In this document: piece after piece, positions 1 to 9,337 of the stretch
Position numbering within the stretch: position 1 is the first letter of the stretch
Layout: each line of letters opens with the position of its first letter
From: Pelagibacteraceae bacterium AG-325-C03
GTDB taxonomy: Bacteria; Pseudomonadota; Alphaproteobacteria; Pelagibacterales; Pelagibacteraceae
DNA length: 41,534 nt
Direction of reading: 5' to 3'
Assembly: GCA_003283025.1 (NCBI GenBank)
Contig: QBYC01000005.1
Coordinates: forward strand, 1 to 41,534
Translations under genes and position numbers: made by a program
The notes under the pieces: generated by a model
Databases searched by the model: none
What the model was told of the DNA's origin: nothing
The model's input: the letters and a program-made list of their open reading frames with translations, nothing else

Positions 1-1
1 C

Positions 2-1780
2 GACACAATTTATGCAGAGGGTCAGAGAAGATATGTTGAAAGCCTTTCTTCCTATGCACGACAATTTTTGGATAAAATGAAAAAACCTAAAGTAGATTTG
101 ATTGAGGGCCTAAGCCCAGCGATATCTATTGAGCAAAAAAACACTTCAAAAAATCCAAGATCGACTGTAGCAACAGTGACTGAAATATACGACTATATGC
201 GAGTATTATTCGCTAGAGTAGGAATTCCGTACTCTCCATTTACGGGTAAACCAATTATTTCACAGCCAATAAGTGAAATGGTTGACAAAATAAAGCAGCT
301 GCCAAAAGATAGTACAATATATCTTCTTTCTCCAATAGTTAGAGGAAGAAAAGGAGAATATAAAAAAGAAATTTTAAATTACAAAAAAAGAGGTTTTACA
401 AAAATTAAAGTTGATGGCAAATATCTTAACATCGATGAATTTCCAAATTTAAATAAAAAACTAAAGCATGAAATTTCGATTATTGTTGACAGAGTTATAC
501 TTAACTCAAATATAGGAAATAGACTGGCTGACAGTGTTGAAACAGCTGTAAATATTTCAAATGGATTATTAGTAGTTGAATATGAAAATGAATCACTCCC
601 AAAAAAATTTAGAAAACTTGAAACAATAACTTTTTCTTCTAAATTCTCGTGTCCGGAAAGCGGCTTCACGATAGAGGAGATTGAGCCTAGACTTTTTTCC
701 TTTAATTCACCTTATGGCGCATGTGAAGAGTGTGAAGGTATTGGGCATAATCTTAATGTAGATCCAAATTTGGTAATATCTAATCCTAAGAAAAGTCTAC
801 AAGAAGGGGTAATTGAGCCTTGGGCTAAATCTACATCACTATATTATGCTCAAACTTTAGCATCTATAGCGAAACATTATAAAATTTCTATGATAGATCC
901 ATGGAAAAAAATCCCTAAAAAAATTCAAGATATCATTCTATATGGTTCAGATGATGAAGAAATAAAATTTTCTTACGACGATGGATATGAAGCTTATACT
1001 ACTAAAAAGTCATTTGAGGGTGTAGTTAATAATCTTGAGAGACGTTATTTAGAAACTGATAGTGAATGGAAAAGAGAGGAAATTTCACAATATCAAAGTG
1101 AAACAGATTGTGAAAAATGTAAAGGAATGAGGTTAAAAGATGAAGCTCTTTGTGTTAAAATTAATAATTTAAATATTAGTGAAGTAACAAAAAAATCAAT
1201 TGAAGAGTCACAAAAATGGTTTAAAAATTTACAAGATGTTTTATCAGATCGTGAAAATAAAATTGCTCAACATATATTAAAAGAAATCAATGAAAGATTA
1301 AATTTTCTTTTAAATGTAGGATTAAATTATTTAACATTATCGCGGGAGTCTGGCACCTTATCTGGAGGTGAAGCGCAAAGAATAAGGTTAGCTTCTCAAA
1401 TTGGCTCGGGACTTACAGGCGTTTTATATGTTTTAGATGAACCATCAATTGGTTTGCATCAAAGAGATAATAAAAAATTAATTAAAGCTTTAAAAAAATT
1501 AAGAGATCTTGGTAACACTGTAATTGTGGTTGAACACGATACAGAAACAATGGAAAATTCAGATCACATAATTGATATTGGCCCAGAAGCTGGATTAAAT
1601 GGGGGGCAGATTGTTGCCAATGGCACTATAAAAGAAATTATTTCTAATTCAAAAAGTATAACAGGTGATTACTTATCTGGAAAAAAATTTATAGCAATCC
1701 CCAAAAAAAGGAGATTAGCAAAAAATGGTCGTTTCATTGAAATTAGTGGTGCTAGTGGCAACAATTTAAAAAAAAGTTAA
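2..1780 (+). CDS. uvrA: UvrA excinuclease subunit A, N-terminal and middle part (5' cut by window, frameshifted 3')
   Basis: Damage-recognition ATPase of UvrABC nucleotide excision repair, acting on DNA in the cytoplasm. The reading frame is open from the first bases ([14 protein letters not shown], about residue 44 of E. coli UvrA), so the start lies outside the window; an apparent start at 68 is internal. Visible parts are the first-ABC signature [14 protein letters not shown] and Walker [17 protein letters not shown], plus a zinc-module region where the usual CxxC reads CPES, followed by an intact GACEECEG; I recall the Cys-to-Ser form as common in alphaproteobacteria. The frame ends early at 1780 after ASGNNLKKS, because a run of eight A (1768-1775) is one base too long. 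The rest of the protein continues in another frame. Confidence 0.95.
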   Translation, partial: DTIYAEGQRRYVESLSSYARQFLDKMKKPKVDLIEGLSPAISIEQKNTSKNPRSTVATVTEIYDYMRVLFARVGIPYSPFTGKPIISQPISEMVDKIKQLPKDSTIYLLSPIVRGRKGEYKKEILNYKKRGFTKIKVDGKYLNIDEFPNLNKKLKHEISIIVDRVILNSNIGNRLADSVETAVNISNGLLVVEYENESLPKKFRKLETITFSSKFSCPESGFTIEEIEPRLFSFNSPYGACEECEGIGHNLNVDPNLVISNPKKSLQEGVIEPWAKSTSLYYAQTLASIAKHYKISMIDPWKKIPKKIQDIILYGSDDEEIKFSYDDGYEAYTTKKSFEGVVNNLERRYLETDSEWKREEISQYQSETDCEKCKGMRLKDEALCVKINNLNISEVTKKSIEESQKWFKNLQDVLSDRENKIAQHILKEINERLNFLLNVGLNYLTLSRESGTLSGGEAQRIRLASQIGSGLTGVLYVLDEPSIGLHQRDNKKLIKALKKLRDLGNTVIVVEHDTETMENSDHIIDIGPEAGLNGGQIVANGTIKEIISNSKSITGDYLSGKKFIAIPKKRRLAKNGRFIEISGASGNNLKKS

Positions 1781-2753
1781 TTTAAAAATTCCAGTTGGAA
1801 CTTTTACTTGTGTAACAGGAGTTTCAGGAAGTGGTAAGTCAACTTTAATCTTACATACTTTATATAATGCCTTTAATTTGATGCTAAATAAAAATAAAAG
1901 TCGTAAAGTCCCTAAAGCTTTTACAGGATTTAAAGGAACAGAGTTGATTGACAAAATAATAGACATAGATCAATCGCCAATAGGAAGAACGCCAAGATCA
2001 AATCCAGCCACTTATACTGGTGCTTTTGGTCCAATTAGAGAGTGGTTTTCTGGATTGCCAGAGTCTAAAGCTAGGGGATATAAAGTTGGACGATATTCCT
2101 TCAATGTTAAAGGTGGAAGATGTGAAACATGTGAAGGAGATGGAGTAATAACCTATGAGATGCATTTTTTACCGGATGTGTTTATTCCTTGTGATACATG
2201 TAAAGGAGCAAGATATAATAGAGAAACATTAGAAATTAGATTTAAAAATAAAAATATTGCAGATGTTTTAGACATGACTGTAGATGAAGGATGTGAATTC
2301 TTTGAAAATATACAAACAATTAGATCAAAATTAATAACATTAAGACACGTTGGGCTTGGGTATATGAAAATTGGTCAACAAGCAACTACACTATCTGGTG
2401 GTGAAGCTCAAAGAATAAAACTTGCTAAAGAACTATCAAAAAGACCTACCGGAAGAACACTATATATATTAGATGAACCCACAACAGGATTACATTCTCA
2501 TGATATAAAAAAATTATTAGAGATTCTTCAAGCGTTTACTAATACTGGAAATACTGTTGTTGTAATTGAGCATAATTTAGATGTTATAAAAACCGCTGAT
2601 CATATTATTGATATGGGTCCAGAGGGTGGTATAAATGGAGGAAAAATTATTGCCGAGGGGACTCCTGAAAAAGTGTCTACGGTTAAGGAGAGCTATACAG
2701 GGAAATTTATTAAAGAAATAATGGGTGCCAATATTATGAAAAAAACTGCCTGA
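1776..2753 (+). CDS. uvrA: UvrA, C-terminal part (second ABC domain) in the shifted frame
   Basis: Continuation of the same gene. Reading from 1776 in the new frame gives [15 protein letters not shown] and the Walker [10 protein letters not shown], then the second zinc module (CETCEG ... [10 protein letters not shown]), the signature [14 protein letters not shown] and Walker [16 protein letters not shown]. The first in-frame ATG (1878) lies after Walker A, so independent translation from it would give a dead domain. The two parts together have about the length of normal UvrA. Either the A8 run is a sequencing or assembly error, or polymerase slippage on A8 restores the frame, or the gene is newly broken. 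Error is the simplest reading, because the sequence on both sides shows no further decay. Confidence 0.93.
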   Translation, partial: VNLKIPVGTFTCVTGVSGSGKSTLILHTLYNAFNLMLNKNKSRKVPKAFTGFKGTELIDKIIDIDQSPIGRTPRSNPATYTGAFGPIREWFSGLPESKARGYKVGRYSFNVKGGRCETCEGDGVITYEMHFLPDVFIPCDTCKGARYNRETLEIRFKNKNIADVLDMTVDEGCEFFENIQTIRSKLITLRHVGLGYMKIGQQATTLSGGEAQRIKLAKELSKRPTGRTLYILDEPTTGLHSHDIKKLLEILQAFTNTGNTVVVIEHNLDVIKTADHIIDMGPEGGINGGKIIAEGTPEKVSTVKESYTGKFIKEIMGANIMKKTA

Positions 2754-2780
2754 TAATTTAAATTATGTTATAATAGAATC

Positions 2781-3383
2781 ATGACAAGTATATTACAATC
2801 GCTCTCAAAAACTGTTCATCTTTCACTAGGTTTAGCAATTTTATTGTTTTTAGGCTTATATTATTTTGGTGACGGATTTTCTTTTGATACACTTTTTTGG
2901 AGTTGGTTGTTTAGATTTATTCATGTTATTGTTGCAACAATGTGGATAGGTCTACTTTGGTATTTTAATTTTGTTCAAATTCCAAACATGTCTAAAATTC
3001 CAGATGAACAAAAACCAGCAATAGGAAAAATTATTGCTCCAGCGGCGCTATTTTATTTTAGATGGGCAGCTGCAATTACGGTTTTATCTGGATTAATTTT
3101 AGCTTGGATAAATGGGTATATTTATAGTGCTATGATACTTGGATTAGATGGATCTGGTGGAAAAAATACTGCTATAGGGATTGGAATGTGGCTAGGATTG
3201 ATAATGGCTTACAATGTTTGGTTCATAATTTGGCCAAACCAAAAGAAAGCGCTTGGAATAGTTGAATCCTCTACAGACGAAAAAAAGGTCTCAGCTCAAA
3301 CTGCCATGTTGTTTTCAAGAACAAATACTCTTCTTTCATTGCCAATGTTGTTATCAATGGTAGCCGCTCAAAATCTTTATTAA
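2781..3383 (+). CDS. PuuD-like (urate hydroxylase N-terminal type) membrane protein
   Basis: Integral membrane protein of 200 residues with about five hydrophobic segments (roughly residues 13-30, 38-65, 90-112, 128-152, 180-198). The segment FIHVIVATMWIGLLWYFNFV resembles the membrane domain at the N-terminus of urate hydroxylase PuuD (Urate_ox_N family). The C-terminal cytochrome c domain of full PuuD is absent, so a urate-oxidising role is not shown; stand-alone copies of this domain are of unknown function. It starts 27 bases after uvrA on the same strand and ends one base before the stop of convergent secF, leaving no space for a terminator. The family call rests on my recognition of the pattern, not on a search. 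Confidence 0.7.
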   Translation: MTSILQSLSKTVHLSLGLAILLFLGLYYFGDGFSFDTLFWSWLFRFIHVIVATMWIGLLWYFNFVQIPNMSKIPDEQKPAIGKIIAPAALFYFRWAAAITVLSGLILAWINGYIYSAMILGLDGSGGKNTAIGIGMWLGLIMAYNVWFIIWPNQKKALGIVESSTDEKKVSAQTAMLFSRTNTLLSLPMLLSMVAAQNLY

Positions 3384-3384
3384 A

Positions 3385-4281
3385 CTAGGGAACTATTCTT
3401 TCTTCATCTTTTTCAATAGTTTTGTAGCTTACTCTAAAAAACTTTAAAACTGGAGAAGCAACAAATATTGATGAATAAGTACCTATTACGACACCAAGTA
3501 TCATTGCAAAAGAAAATCCTCTTAAAATTTCACCACCTAAAATAAATATAGAAAATAGTGCTAGTAATGTTGTTAAAGAAGTAACAATAGTGCGAGCTAG
3601 TGTTTCATTAATAGATAAATTTGCTATATCACTTATGTGTATTTTATGAAATTTACCAAGATTTTCTCTAATCCTATCATATATTACTACAGTATCATTC
3701 ATAGAGTACCCTACTATTGTAAGAACTGCTGCAATTATTGAAAGATTAATTTCTAAATTAAGAAATGAAAAGACTCCAAGTGTTATTATTATGTCATGAA
3801 ATAAAGCTATAATTGAACCAATACTAAATTGCCACTCAAATCTAACCCAAATATAAAAAAGCATGGCTAGTAATGATAATGAAATAGCTATTACTCCGGA
3901 TCGTAAAAGCTCTGAACTTACTTTTGGACCAACATTTTCTACTCGCCTAAAATTTATTTCAGAATTCAATTTTTCAGACAAATTTTTTTTAATTTTTGGA
4001 ATAAGTTTATTATTATCTCCTTTTTGTTCAACTTTAATTAAAAAATCTCCCTCCTTGCCAAAATTTTTTACATTAACGTCACCTAGATCCATATTTTTAA
4101 GAACATCTCTTATAGAAGATACCTCGATATTATTGGATCTAAGTTCAATCAGTGTACCCCCTTTAAAATCAATTCCGTAATTAAGACCTTTAAATGAAAT
4201 TAAAATGATGCTAAATAAAAATAAAGTTATTGAAAAAATATTAGCATGCTTAAATTTTGATGAAAAACTATAATTAGACAT
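3385..4281 (-). CDS. secF: Protein translocase subunit SecF
   Basis: Inner-membrane partner of SecD that uses the proton-motive force to help complete Sec-dependent export. At 298 residues it has the usual length. It has an N-terminal membrane segment (about 15-32), the motif YGIDFKGGTLIELRS that opens the periplasmic domain, a periplasmic region to about 120, and five further membrane segments including the conserved TIVGYSMNDTVVIYDRIREN. Its ATG overlaps the stop of secD by one base (TAATG), so translation is probably coupled. The order yajC-secD-secF is the standard operon. Nothing in the gene looks damaged, although secD upstream is frameshifted. Confidence 0.96.
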   Translation of the reverse strand: MSNYSFSSKFKHANIFSITLFLFSIILISFKGLNYGIDFKGGTLIELRSNNIEVSSIRDVLKNMDLGDVNVKNFGKEGDFLIKVEQKGDNNKLIPKIKKNLSEKLNSEINFRRVENVGPKVSSELLRSGVIAISLSLLAMLFYIWVRFEWQFSIGSIIALFHDIIITLGVFSFLNLEINLSIIAAVLTIVGYSMNDTVVIYDRIRENLGKFHKIHISDIANLSINETLARTIVTSLTTLLALFSIFILGGEILRGFSFAMILGVVIGTYSSIFVASPVLKFFRVSYKTIEKDEERIVP

Positions 4282-4559
4282 TAAATTTTAATCTCTTTAT
4301 TTTTAGTATTTAAAACTACTATTGAAGTGAGGTGTCTTGCCAAAAAATATGCTGTAAAAAGAGTTGTTATAATTCCAATTCCTAATGTAACAGCAAAACC
4401 TTTTACTGGGCCTGACCCAAATACAAATAAAATTACAGCTGCAATTAACGTTGTTATATTGGCATCTAAGACTGTAATTTTAGCTCTCGAGTAGCCAGAG
4501 TCAAAAGCATGAATAATCGATTTTTCTGTTTTTAACTCTTCTTTAATTCTCTCAAATAT
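4281..4559 (-). CDS. secD: SecD, C-terminal end in the shifted frame
   Basis: About 92 codons that complete SecD. In this frame the minus strand reads IFERIKEELKTEKSI, then SGYSRAKITVLDANITTLI and two last membrane segments (AAVILFVFGSGPVKGFAVTL, IGIITTLFTAYFLARHL), a typical SecD tail. There is no sensible start codon for a separate protein; it continues the upstream ORF after loss of one T near 4559-4565. Its stop overlaps the secF start. Conservation of the whole tail argues that the coding sequence is intact in the living cell, or was broken very recently. Confidence 0.88.
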   Translation of the reverse strand: MFERIKEELKTEKSIIHAFDSGYSRAKITVLDANITTLIAAVILFVFGSGPVKGFAVTLGIGIITTLFTAYFLARHLTSIVVLNTKNKEIKI

Positions 4560-5821
4560 TAAACATTTGCATCTACTGCCATACCAACAGTAAGTATTAT
4601 TCCCGCAATACCGGGTAATGTAAGGGTAGCCTCTAAAATTGTAAGCACTCCAGTTAACATTAATAAATTTGCAATTAAAGCTGTATTGGCAATAAGTCCA
4701 AAAACTTTATACTTATAAAGCATAAATATAATAACCAAAACGAAACCAACTAACAGAGATGTTATACCTGATTTAATTGAGTCTTCTCCTAAATCTGGAC
4801 CTACAGTTCTTTCCTCTACAACTATTAAAGGTGTTGGCAAAGCTCCTGAGCGAAGTAAAAGAGCTAAATCGGTAGCTTCTTGAAAAGTAAAATTTCCTGA
4901 GATCATTCCATTGCCTGATGTAATAGGTTCGTTTATATTTGGCGCACTAACAATTTCACCATCCATCACGATCGCTAATCTTTTACCAACATTATCAGTG
5001 GTAGCTCTACCAAATTTTTGCGCACCTAATCTATCTAGTGTAAATGAAACTGTAGGTTCATTATTTTGATTCTGAATACTTGGTTGCGCGTCTATTAAAT
5101 TTTCACCACTCATTATTATTCTTTTGCTAATATTAAGTTTTTCTCCATTTTCAGAGGTTAACTCATCTGTACCAAATTCGTTATTTTCAGAAACAAGTCT
5201 AAAATTTAATTGTGCAGTTTTACCTAATAAAGATTTTATCCTTTCAGGATTCTTTAATCCGGGTAATTCTACTAGAATTCTTTTTTCTCCTCGTTGAAGT
5301 ATAGTTGGTTCTTTAGTGCCCACATCGTCAATTCTTCTTCTTACTATTTCAATAGACTGTTTTAAAGCAGAATTATTGATAGTAAGTAGCCCAAATTTAG
5401 AAAAGGAAATTTCAATTTGATTTTTTTTAGTTTTTTTATATTCTAATTCATAAGATCTATAATTATCGATATAAGGATTAATTATATTGTCTTTTCTAGA
5501 ATAAAATAATATATCAAATTTTTCGATGTCATTAAGTGACAAAGTTAAGTGTTTTTCATTGATTTTAAAATTTTCATAATTTATTTTATTTTTTTTTAGT
5601 AACTTTTTTATGGGTATAACTTTAGATTGTATTTTTTCTTTTACTAAACTATCTGAATTAATTTCTAATAATAAATATGATCCACCTTGTAGATCTAATC
5701 CTAAGTTAATTTTTTTATTAATAAATTTATTGTCAGTTTGAAAATTAAATACTGAAAATACAGCAATAATTGAAAATAGTAGATAGATAATTAAAACATT
5801 TATTTTTGAGAAATTTAACAC
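4559..5821 (-). CDS. secD: Protein translocase subunit SecD, main part (ends early by frameshift)
   Basis: Large subunit of the SecDF export motor in the inner membrane. The 420 codons cover the first membrane segment (about 8-25), the motif INLGLDLQGGSYLLLEI, the periplasmic P1 domain (RRRIDDVGTKEPTI ... ELPGLKNPERIKSLLGKTAQ), the head domain (RLAIVMDGEIVSAPNI, SGNFTFQEATDLALLLRSGA) and the first membrane helices. The frame stops right after GMAVDANV, where SecD normally continues LIFERI(R/K)EEL; that continuation is in the next frame. A complete protein would have about 513 residues. The gene starts 9 bases after yajC. Confidence 0.95.
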   Translation of the reverse strand: MLNFSKINVLIIYLLFSIIAVFSVFNFQTDNKFINKKINLGLDLQGGSYLLLEINSDSLVKEKIQSKVIPIKKLLKKNKINYENFKINEKHLTLSLNDIEKFDILFYSRKDNIINPYIDNYRSYELEYKKTKKNQIEISFSKFGLLTINNSALKQSIEIVRRRIDDVGTKEPTILQRGEKRILVELPGLKNPERIKSLLGKTAQLNFRLVSENNEFGTDELTSENGEKLNISKRIIMSGENLIDAQPSIQNQNNEPTVSFTLDRLGAQKFGRATTDNVGKRLAIVMDGEIVSAPNINEPITSGNGMISGNFTFQEATDLALLLRSGALPTPLIVVEERTVGPDLGEDSIKSGITSLLVGFVLVIIFMLYKYKVFGLIANTALIANLLMLTGVLTILEATLTLPGIAGIILTVGMAVDANV

Positions 5822-5830
5822 GAAAAAGAA

Positions 5831-6115
5831 TTATTTTTTTACTTCTTCTTTTTTTAGTAGGCTTGTAATTGTAGATCTTATAATTTGAACTTTTGTACTT
5901 TCACAAATCGTAACTTCAATTCGGTCGTCCTCCATTACTCTATCGACAATGCCAATTATACCGCCTGATGTTATTACTTCGTCACCTCTTTTCAAAGAAT
6001 TAACCATTGCTTTGTGGTCTTTTACTCTTTTTTGTTGTGGTCTTATTAAAAAGAAATAAAAAATTACAAAGATTAGTATTAATGGTATAAATTGTGCTAT
6101 TCCCTGTCCACTCAT
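5831..6115 (-). CDS. yajC: YajC, Sec translocon accessory protein
   Basis: Small single-span inner-membrane protein that associates with SecDF and SecYEG. It has 94 residues, with a hydrophobic helix at about 8-23 (FIPLILIFVIFYFFLIRP), the family hallmark RPQQKRVKDHK directly after it, and a cytoplasmic beta domain with RGDEVITSGGIIGIV. It is the first gene of yajC-secD-secF. The preceding gene on this strand is serS, 47 bases away. In many alphaproteobacteria surE, pcm and an M23 peptidase gene sit between serS and yajC; they are absent here. Confidence 0.96.
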   Translation of the reverse strand: MSGQGIAQFIPLILIFVIFYFFLIRPQQKRVKDHKAMVNSLKRGDEVITSGGIIGIVDRVMEDDRIEVTICESTKVQIIRSTITSLLKKEEVKK

Positions 6116-6162
6116 TAATAAATAATTATATTAAAAACTTTAGATAAACAAGTAAATTATAA

Positions 6163-7410
6163 TTAGATTTTTTCCAAATTATTCATGTATTTTTTTAATA
6201 CATTTGGGATATTAATTGACCCATCTTCATTTTGGTTGTTTTCTATCATAGCAATCATGAGTCTTCCTACGGCTAAACCAGATCCATTAAGAGTTCCTAC
6301 AAATTCATTTCCGCTTTCAGATTTATATTTAGCTCCCATTCTTCTTGCTTGGAATGAACCACAAGATGAACAGCTAGAAATTTCTCTGTATTTATTTTCT
6401 GAGGGTATCCATGCTTCAATATCGTAAGTTTTTTCAGCACTGAAACCCATATCTCCTGATGAAAGTAATACTACTTGATAAGGTATTTCCAGTTTATCAA
6501 GAATAGAACAAGCACATTTTAACATACGTTCTAACTCTTCTGAGCATTTATTAGGTTCTACAATACTAACAAGCTCAACTTTATAAAATTGATGCTGTCT
6601 AATCATGCCTTTTACGTCTTTTCCGTAACTTCCTGCTTCTTTTCTAAAACATGGAGTTGAAGCCACAAATCTTTTTGGTAGAACATTTCTTTCAATTATT
6701 GATTTTCTAACTAAATTTGTTAAGACTACTTCAGCCGTAGGTATTAAAAATTTTCTCTCATCTGTATTATTAAATTTTATTTCAAATTGATCATCTTTAA
6801 ATTTAGGTAATTGTCCTGTTCCAAACATAACATCTTCGTTAACAATTAATGGAGGAGAAATCTCTGTATATTTGAAATTGATTACGTGTGTATCTAGCAT
6901 AAAATTTATTAAAGCTCTTTCGAGCAAAGCAAATTTATCTTTTAATATTACAAATCTAGAGCCAGACAATTTAATCGCTGTATCGAAATCAATATTTTTT
7001 TTTACAGCACCAAGTTCAACGTGAGATTTAACATTAAAAGAAAAATTTTTAATTGCTCCACTTTTTTTTATTAATCTATTACTTTTTTCATCTTTTCCAA
7101 TTGGAACGCATTCAAGTGCTAGATTAGGAAGAGAAAAAACAATTTTATTAAGTTCATTTTGACTCAAGGTTTGTTTTTTATTTAATTCAAAGATTTCTTT
7201 AGAAATTATTTTTGATCTTTCAAAATTAGATTTATTTTTAGATTTAGATAATAATTTTTTTTCATTTTCAAGTTTTTCTTTTTTACTAATTAAATCTCTG
7301 TTTAAAACATCTTTTAAATTGAAATCATTTATATCAAATTGAATATTGCGATCTTTAAGTTTTTTTTTAAAATTATCTAAATTATTTCTTAATTCTTTTA
7401 AATTATGCAT
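6163..7410 (-). CDS. serS: Serine--tRNA ligase
   Basis: Class II aminoacyl-tRNA synthetase that charges tRNA-Ser (and tRNA-Sec where present). At 415 residues it is near the usual 425. The N-terminal 100 residues form the two-helix coiled-coil tRNA-binding arm, very rich in Lys and Asn here. Class II motif 2 appears as FRKEAGSYGKDVKGMIRQHQF and motif 3 as GSGLAVGRLMIAMIENNQ. The start overlaps the end of tatC by 8 bases (ATGCATAA), which suggests translational coupling within one transcript from the scp/tat genes. No sign of damage. Confidence 0.97.
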   Translation of the reverse strand: MHNLKELRNNLDNFKKKLKDRNIQFDINDFNLKDVLNRDLISKKEKLENEKKLLSKSKNKSNFERSKIISKEIFELNKKQTLSQNELNKIVFSLPNLALECVPIGKDEKSNRLIKKSGAIKNFSFNVKSHVELGAVKKNIDFDTAIKLSGSRFVILKDKFALLERALINFMLDTHVINFKYTEISPPLIVNEDVMFGTGQLPKFKDDQFEIKFNNTDERKFLIPTAEVVLTNLVRKSIIERNVLPKRFVASTPCFRKEAGSYGKDVKGMIRQHQFYKVELVSIVEPNKCSEELERMLKCACSILDKLEIPYQVVLLSSGDMGFSAEKTYDIEAWIPSENKYREISSCSSCGSFQARRMGAKYKSESGNEFVGTLNGSGLAVGRLMIAMIENNQNEDGSINIPNVLKKYMNNLEKI

Positions 7411-8170
7411 CTTTTAAATTTTCTTTATTATTTTTTTTTTCAGTAAATCTAACTGTTATTATAGATAATTCATAAAGTAATAGTAATGGTATTGCTAGAC
7501 CAACTTGAGTTATCGGATCTGGTGGTGTTAAAATTGCTGCTAATGTAAAAATAATTACAATCACATATCTTCTAGTATTTTTAAGATATTCAGAATTAAC
7601 CACACCAATTCTAGCTAATAAATTTAGCAAAATGGGTAACTGAAAACTAATACCAAAAGCAAAAATTAATCGCATTATTAGTGATAAATATTCATTAACC
7701 TTTGCCTCCAATTGAATTGGTAAGGCTGTATTTGATCCCATGCTTTCAAATGATAAGAAAAATTTTATCGCCAAAGGCATAACTAAATAGTAAACTAATA
7801 GTCCTCCTAGCAAAAAAAGTATAGGTGTCAAAATTAAATAAGGTAAAAGTGCTTTTTTTTCATTTTTATATAAACCAGGTGCTATAAATTTGTAAATTTG
7901 AATTAATAAAACTGGACTTCCCAAAAAAATTGCTGAAAAAAATGCAACCTTTAAATAAGTTATGAAAGTTTCATGTAATGCCGTGAAAATTAATCTTCTA
8001 GATATGGGATCATCTTTTACAGCTTGAGCATATGGATTAACTAAAAATGAATAAATATGTTCAGCAAAAGTATAGGATGCTACAAATACTAAAAAAATAA
8101 AAACAATTGATTTGATTAATCTTGAACGTAATTCTACAAAGTGACTTGTAAAAGAATTGTTATCACTCAT
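7403..8170 (-). CDS. tatC: Sec-independent protein translocase TatC
   Basis: Multi-span receptor of the twin-arginine pathway, which exports folded proteins across the inner membrane. It has 255 residues and six predicted membrane helices. The N-terminus has the family signature SFTSHFVELRSRLIKSIVF. A loop carrying FITYLKVAFFSAIFLGSPV and the conserved FAFGISFQLPILL and LTPPDPITQ segments follow. It overlaps tatB upstream and serS downstream by 8 bases each. The tatA-tatB-tatC order and complete set indicate a functional three-component Tat system. Confidence 0.97.
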   Translation of the reverse strand: MSDNNSFTSHFVELRSRLIKSIVFIFLVFVASYTFAEHIYSFLVNPYAQAVKDDPISRRLIFTALHETFITYLKVAFFSAIFLGSPVLLIQIYKFIAPGLYKNEKKALLPYLILTPILFLLGGLLVYYLVMPLAIKFFLSFESMGSNTALPIQLEAKVNEYLSLIMRLIFAFGISFQLPILLNLLARIGVVNSEYLKNTRRYVIVIIFTLAAILTPPDPITQVGLAIPLLLLYELSIITVRFTEKKNNKENLKDA

Positions 8171-8402
8171 TATTTTTCTTGTTATTTGAGTTTTTAATTT
8201 CTTTTTGATTATCTAAATCTTCCTTGATATCAACGTGTTCTGTTACTGAATTAATCTCTTTTTGAAAATTGCTAATGGTATTCTTTAATTTTCCAAAATA
8301 TGAACCTATTTTTTTTAAAGCTACAGGGAATTCTTTTGGACCCAAAACTAATATTGCAACAATGACTATTGCTAAAATCTCTAACCAACCTATTTGAGGC
8401 AT
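8163..8402 (-). CDS. tatB: Sec-independent protein translocase TatB
   Basis: Single-span component that binds twin-arginine signal peptides together with TatC. At 79 residues it is shorter than most TatB. It starts MPQIGWLEILAIVIVAILVL with the membrane helix at about 6-21 and the conserved GPKEFPVALKKIG hinge and amphipathic helix, then an acidic and basic tail. The Glu near the start of the helix (GWLE) marks TatB rather than TatA. It begins 6 bases after tatA and overlaps tatC. Confidence 0.93.
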   Translation of the reverse strand: MPQIGWLEILAIVIVAILVLGPKEFPVALKKIGSYFGKLKNTISNFQKEINSVTEHVDIKEDLDNQKEIKNSNNKKNNE

Positions 8403-8408
8403 AAAAGA

Positions 8409-8606
8409 TTATTTATTGTCAGAATTTGAGTTATCTGAATTATTTTCGGGATCATTTCCAGAAGAGCTATCGTCTGACATGCCCTTTTTAAAGCTTTTAA
8501 TACCTTTAGCAAGGTCACCCATAATACTTGAAATTTTCCCTTTGCCAAATAGAATAACTACTAAGATTGCAATTATGATTATTCCTGTCCACCCAATATT
8601 TCCCAT
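8409..8606 (-). CDS. tatA: Sec-independent protein translocase TatA
   Basis: Pore-forming subunit of the Tat pathway. It has 65 residues: [20 protein letters not shown] forms the membrane helix, followed by [20 protein letters not shown], the amphipathic helix with the usual FGxGK(L/I) hinge, and a Ser/Asp/Asn-rich acidic tail. It is first of the tatABC set, 40 bases after scpB. The short tail is normal for compact genomes. Confidence 0.94.
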   Translation of the reverse strand: MGNIGWTGIIIIAILVVILFGKGKISSIMGDLAKGIKSFKKGMSDDSSSGNDPENNSDNSNSDNK

Positions 8607-8646
8607 ATTCGTTTTATATACAATAATTTAACTTAAATAAACACGT

Positions 8647-9336
8647 TTATTTTTCCTCTTCAGGAGCTTTTTTTATAGCTTCATCTATTTCATCATAAAT
8701 ATTATTTTGTTTGTTGTTAATTGATTGCTCTTTAAAAAACTTACCAGTTCCAAATATTGACTTATCAATACTTGAAGTATCAATTAATCCTGCAGATCCA
8801 AGCTCATCAATAGTTGGTAAATCGGACAACTTTTGAATATTGAAGTGATTTAAAAAATTTTCAGTTGTAGCGTATTGTATAGGCTTGCCAGGCACATCTT
8901 TTCTACCTGCGGGTCTGACCCAATTTAATTTAAGTAGCGTCTCTAAGGTGTTAGTAGCAAAAGATACTCCTCTTATTTCCTCAATTTCTGATCTCGTAAC
9001 TGGTTGATGATAAACTATTATAGATAATGTTTCTATTGTCGCTTTTGATAGTTTTTTTTGAGTTGATTTTTGAAGTGACATTAATTTTGATAAGTCATCT
9101 GCTGTCCTGAAAGACCATTTGTTTTTAATACATACTAAGTTTATACCTCGATTTTTATAAGTTTCTTTAATATTATCTAAAAGTTTTTTTATTTTAACTG
9201 TGGATTGTATTCTTTTTTCAATTGTTTCAATATCAAGCGGTTCAGATGCAGCAAATAAAATTGCTTCGACCTGTCTCTCTAATTTAGAAGGAGAAGAAGG
9301 AAAACTTATAACATTATTTTTATTTTTACTTGGCAT
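8647..9336 (-). CDS. scpB: Segregation and condensation protein ScpB
   Basis: Winged-helix subunit of the SMC-ScpAB condensin complex, which compacts and segregates the chromosome. It has 229 residues. The core LERQVEAILFAASEPLDIET opens the first winged helix; the second contains LSKATIETLSIIVYHQPVTR followed by EIEEIRGV, a strong family hallmark. The final 60 residues are a polar, Lys/Glu-rich tail. It starts one base after the scpA stop. The neighbours scpA and nagZ are the common alphaproteobacterial context. Confidence 0.95.
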   Translation of the reverse strand: MPSKNKNNVISFPSSPSKLERQVEAILFAASEPLDIETIEKRIQSTVKIKKLLDNIKETYKNRGINLVCIKNKWSFRTADDLSKLMSLQKSTQKKLSKATIETLSIIVYHQPVTRSEIEEIRGVSFATNTLETLLKLNWVRPAGRKDVPGKPIQYATTENFLNHFNIQKLSDLPTIDELGSAGLIDTSSIDKSIFGTGKFFKEQSINNKQNNIYDEIDEAIKKAPEEEK

Positions 9337-9337
9337 A

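Noticed and set aside
695-760. Loss of a zinc ligand in UvrA (CPES for CPxC) as a sign of decay
   Set aside because: As far as I recall, alphaproteobacterial UvrA commonly has Ser at this place, so it is a lineage feature.
3863-4180. 105-codon plus-strand ORF
   Set aside because: Antisense to secF, no protein-family features.
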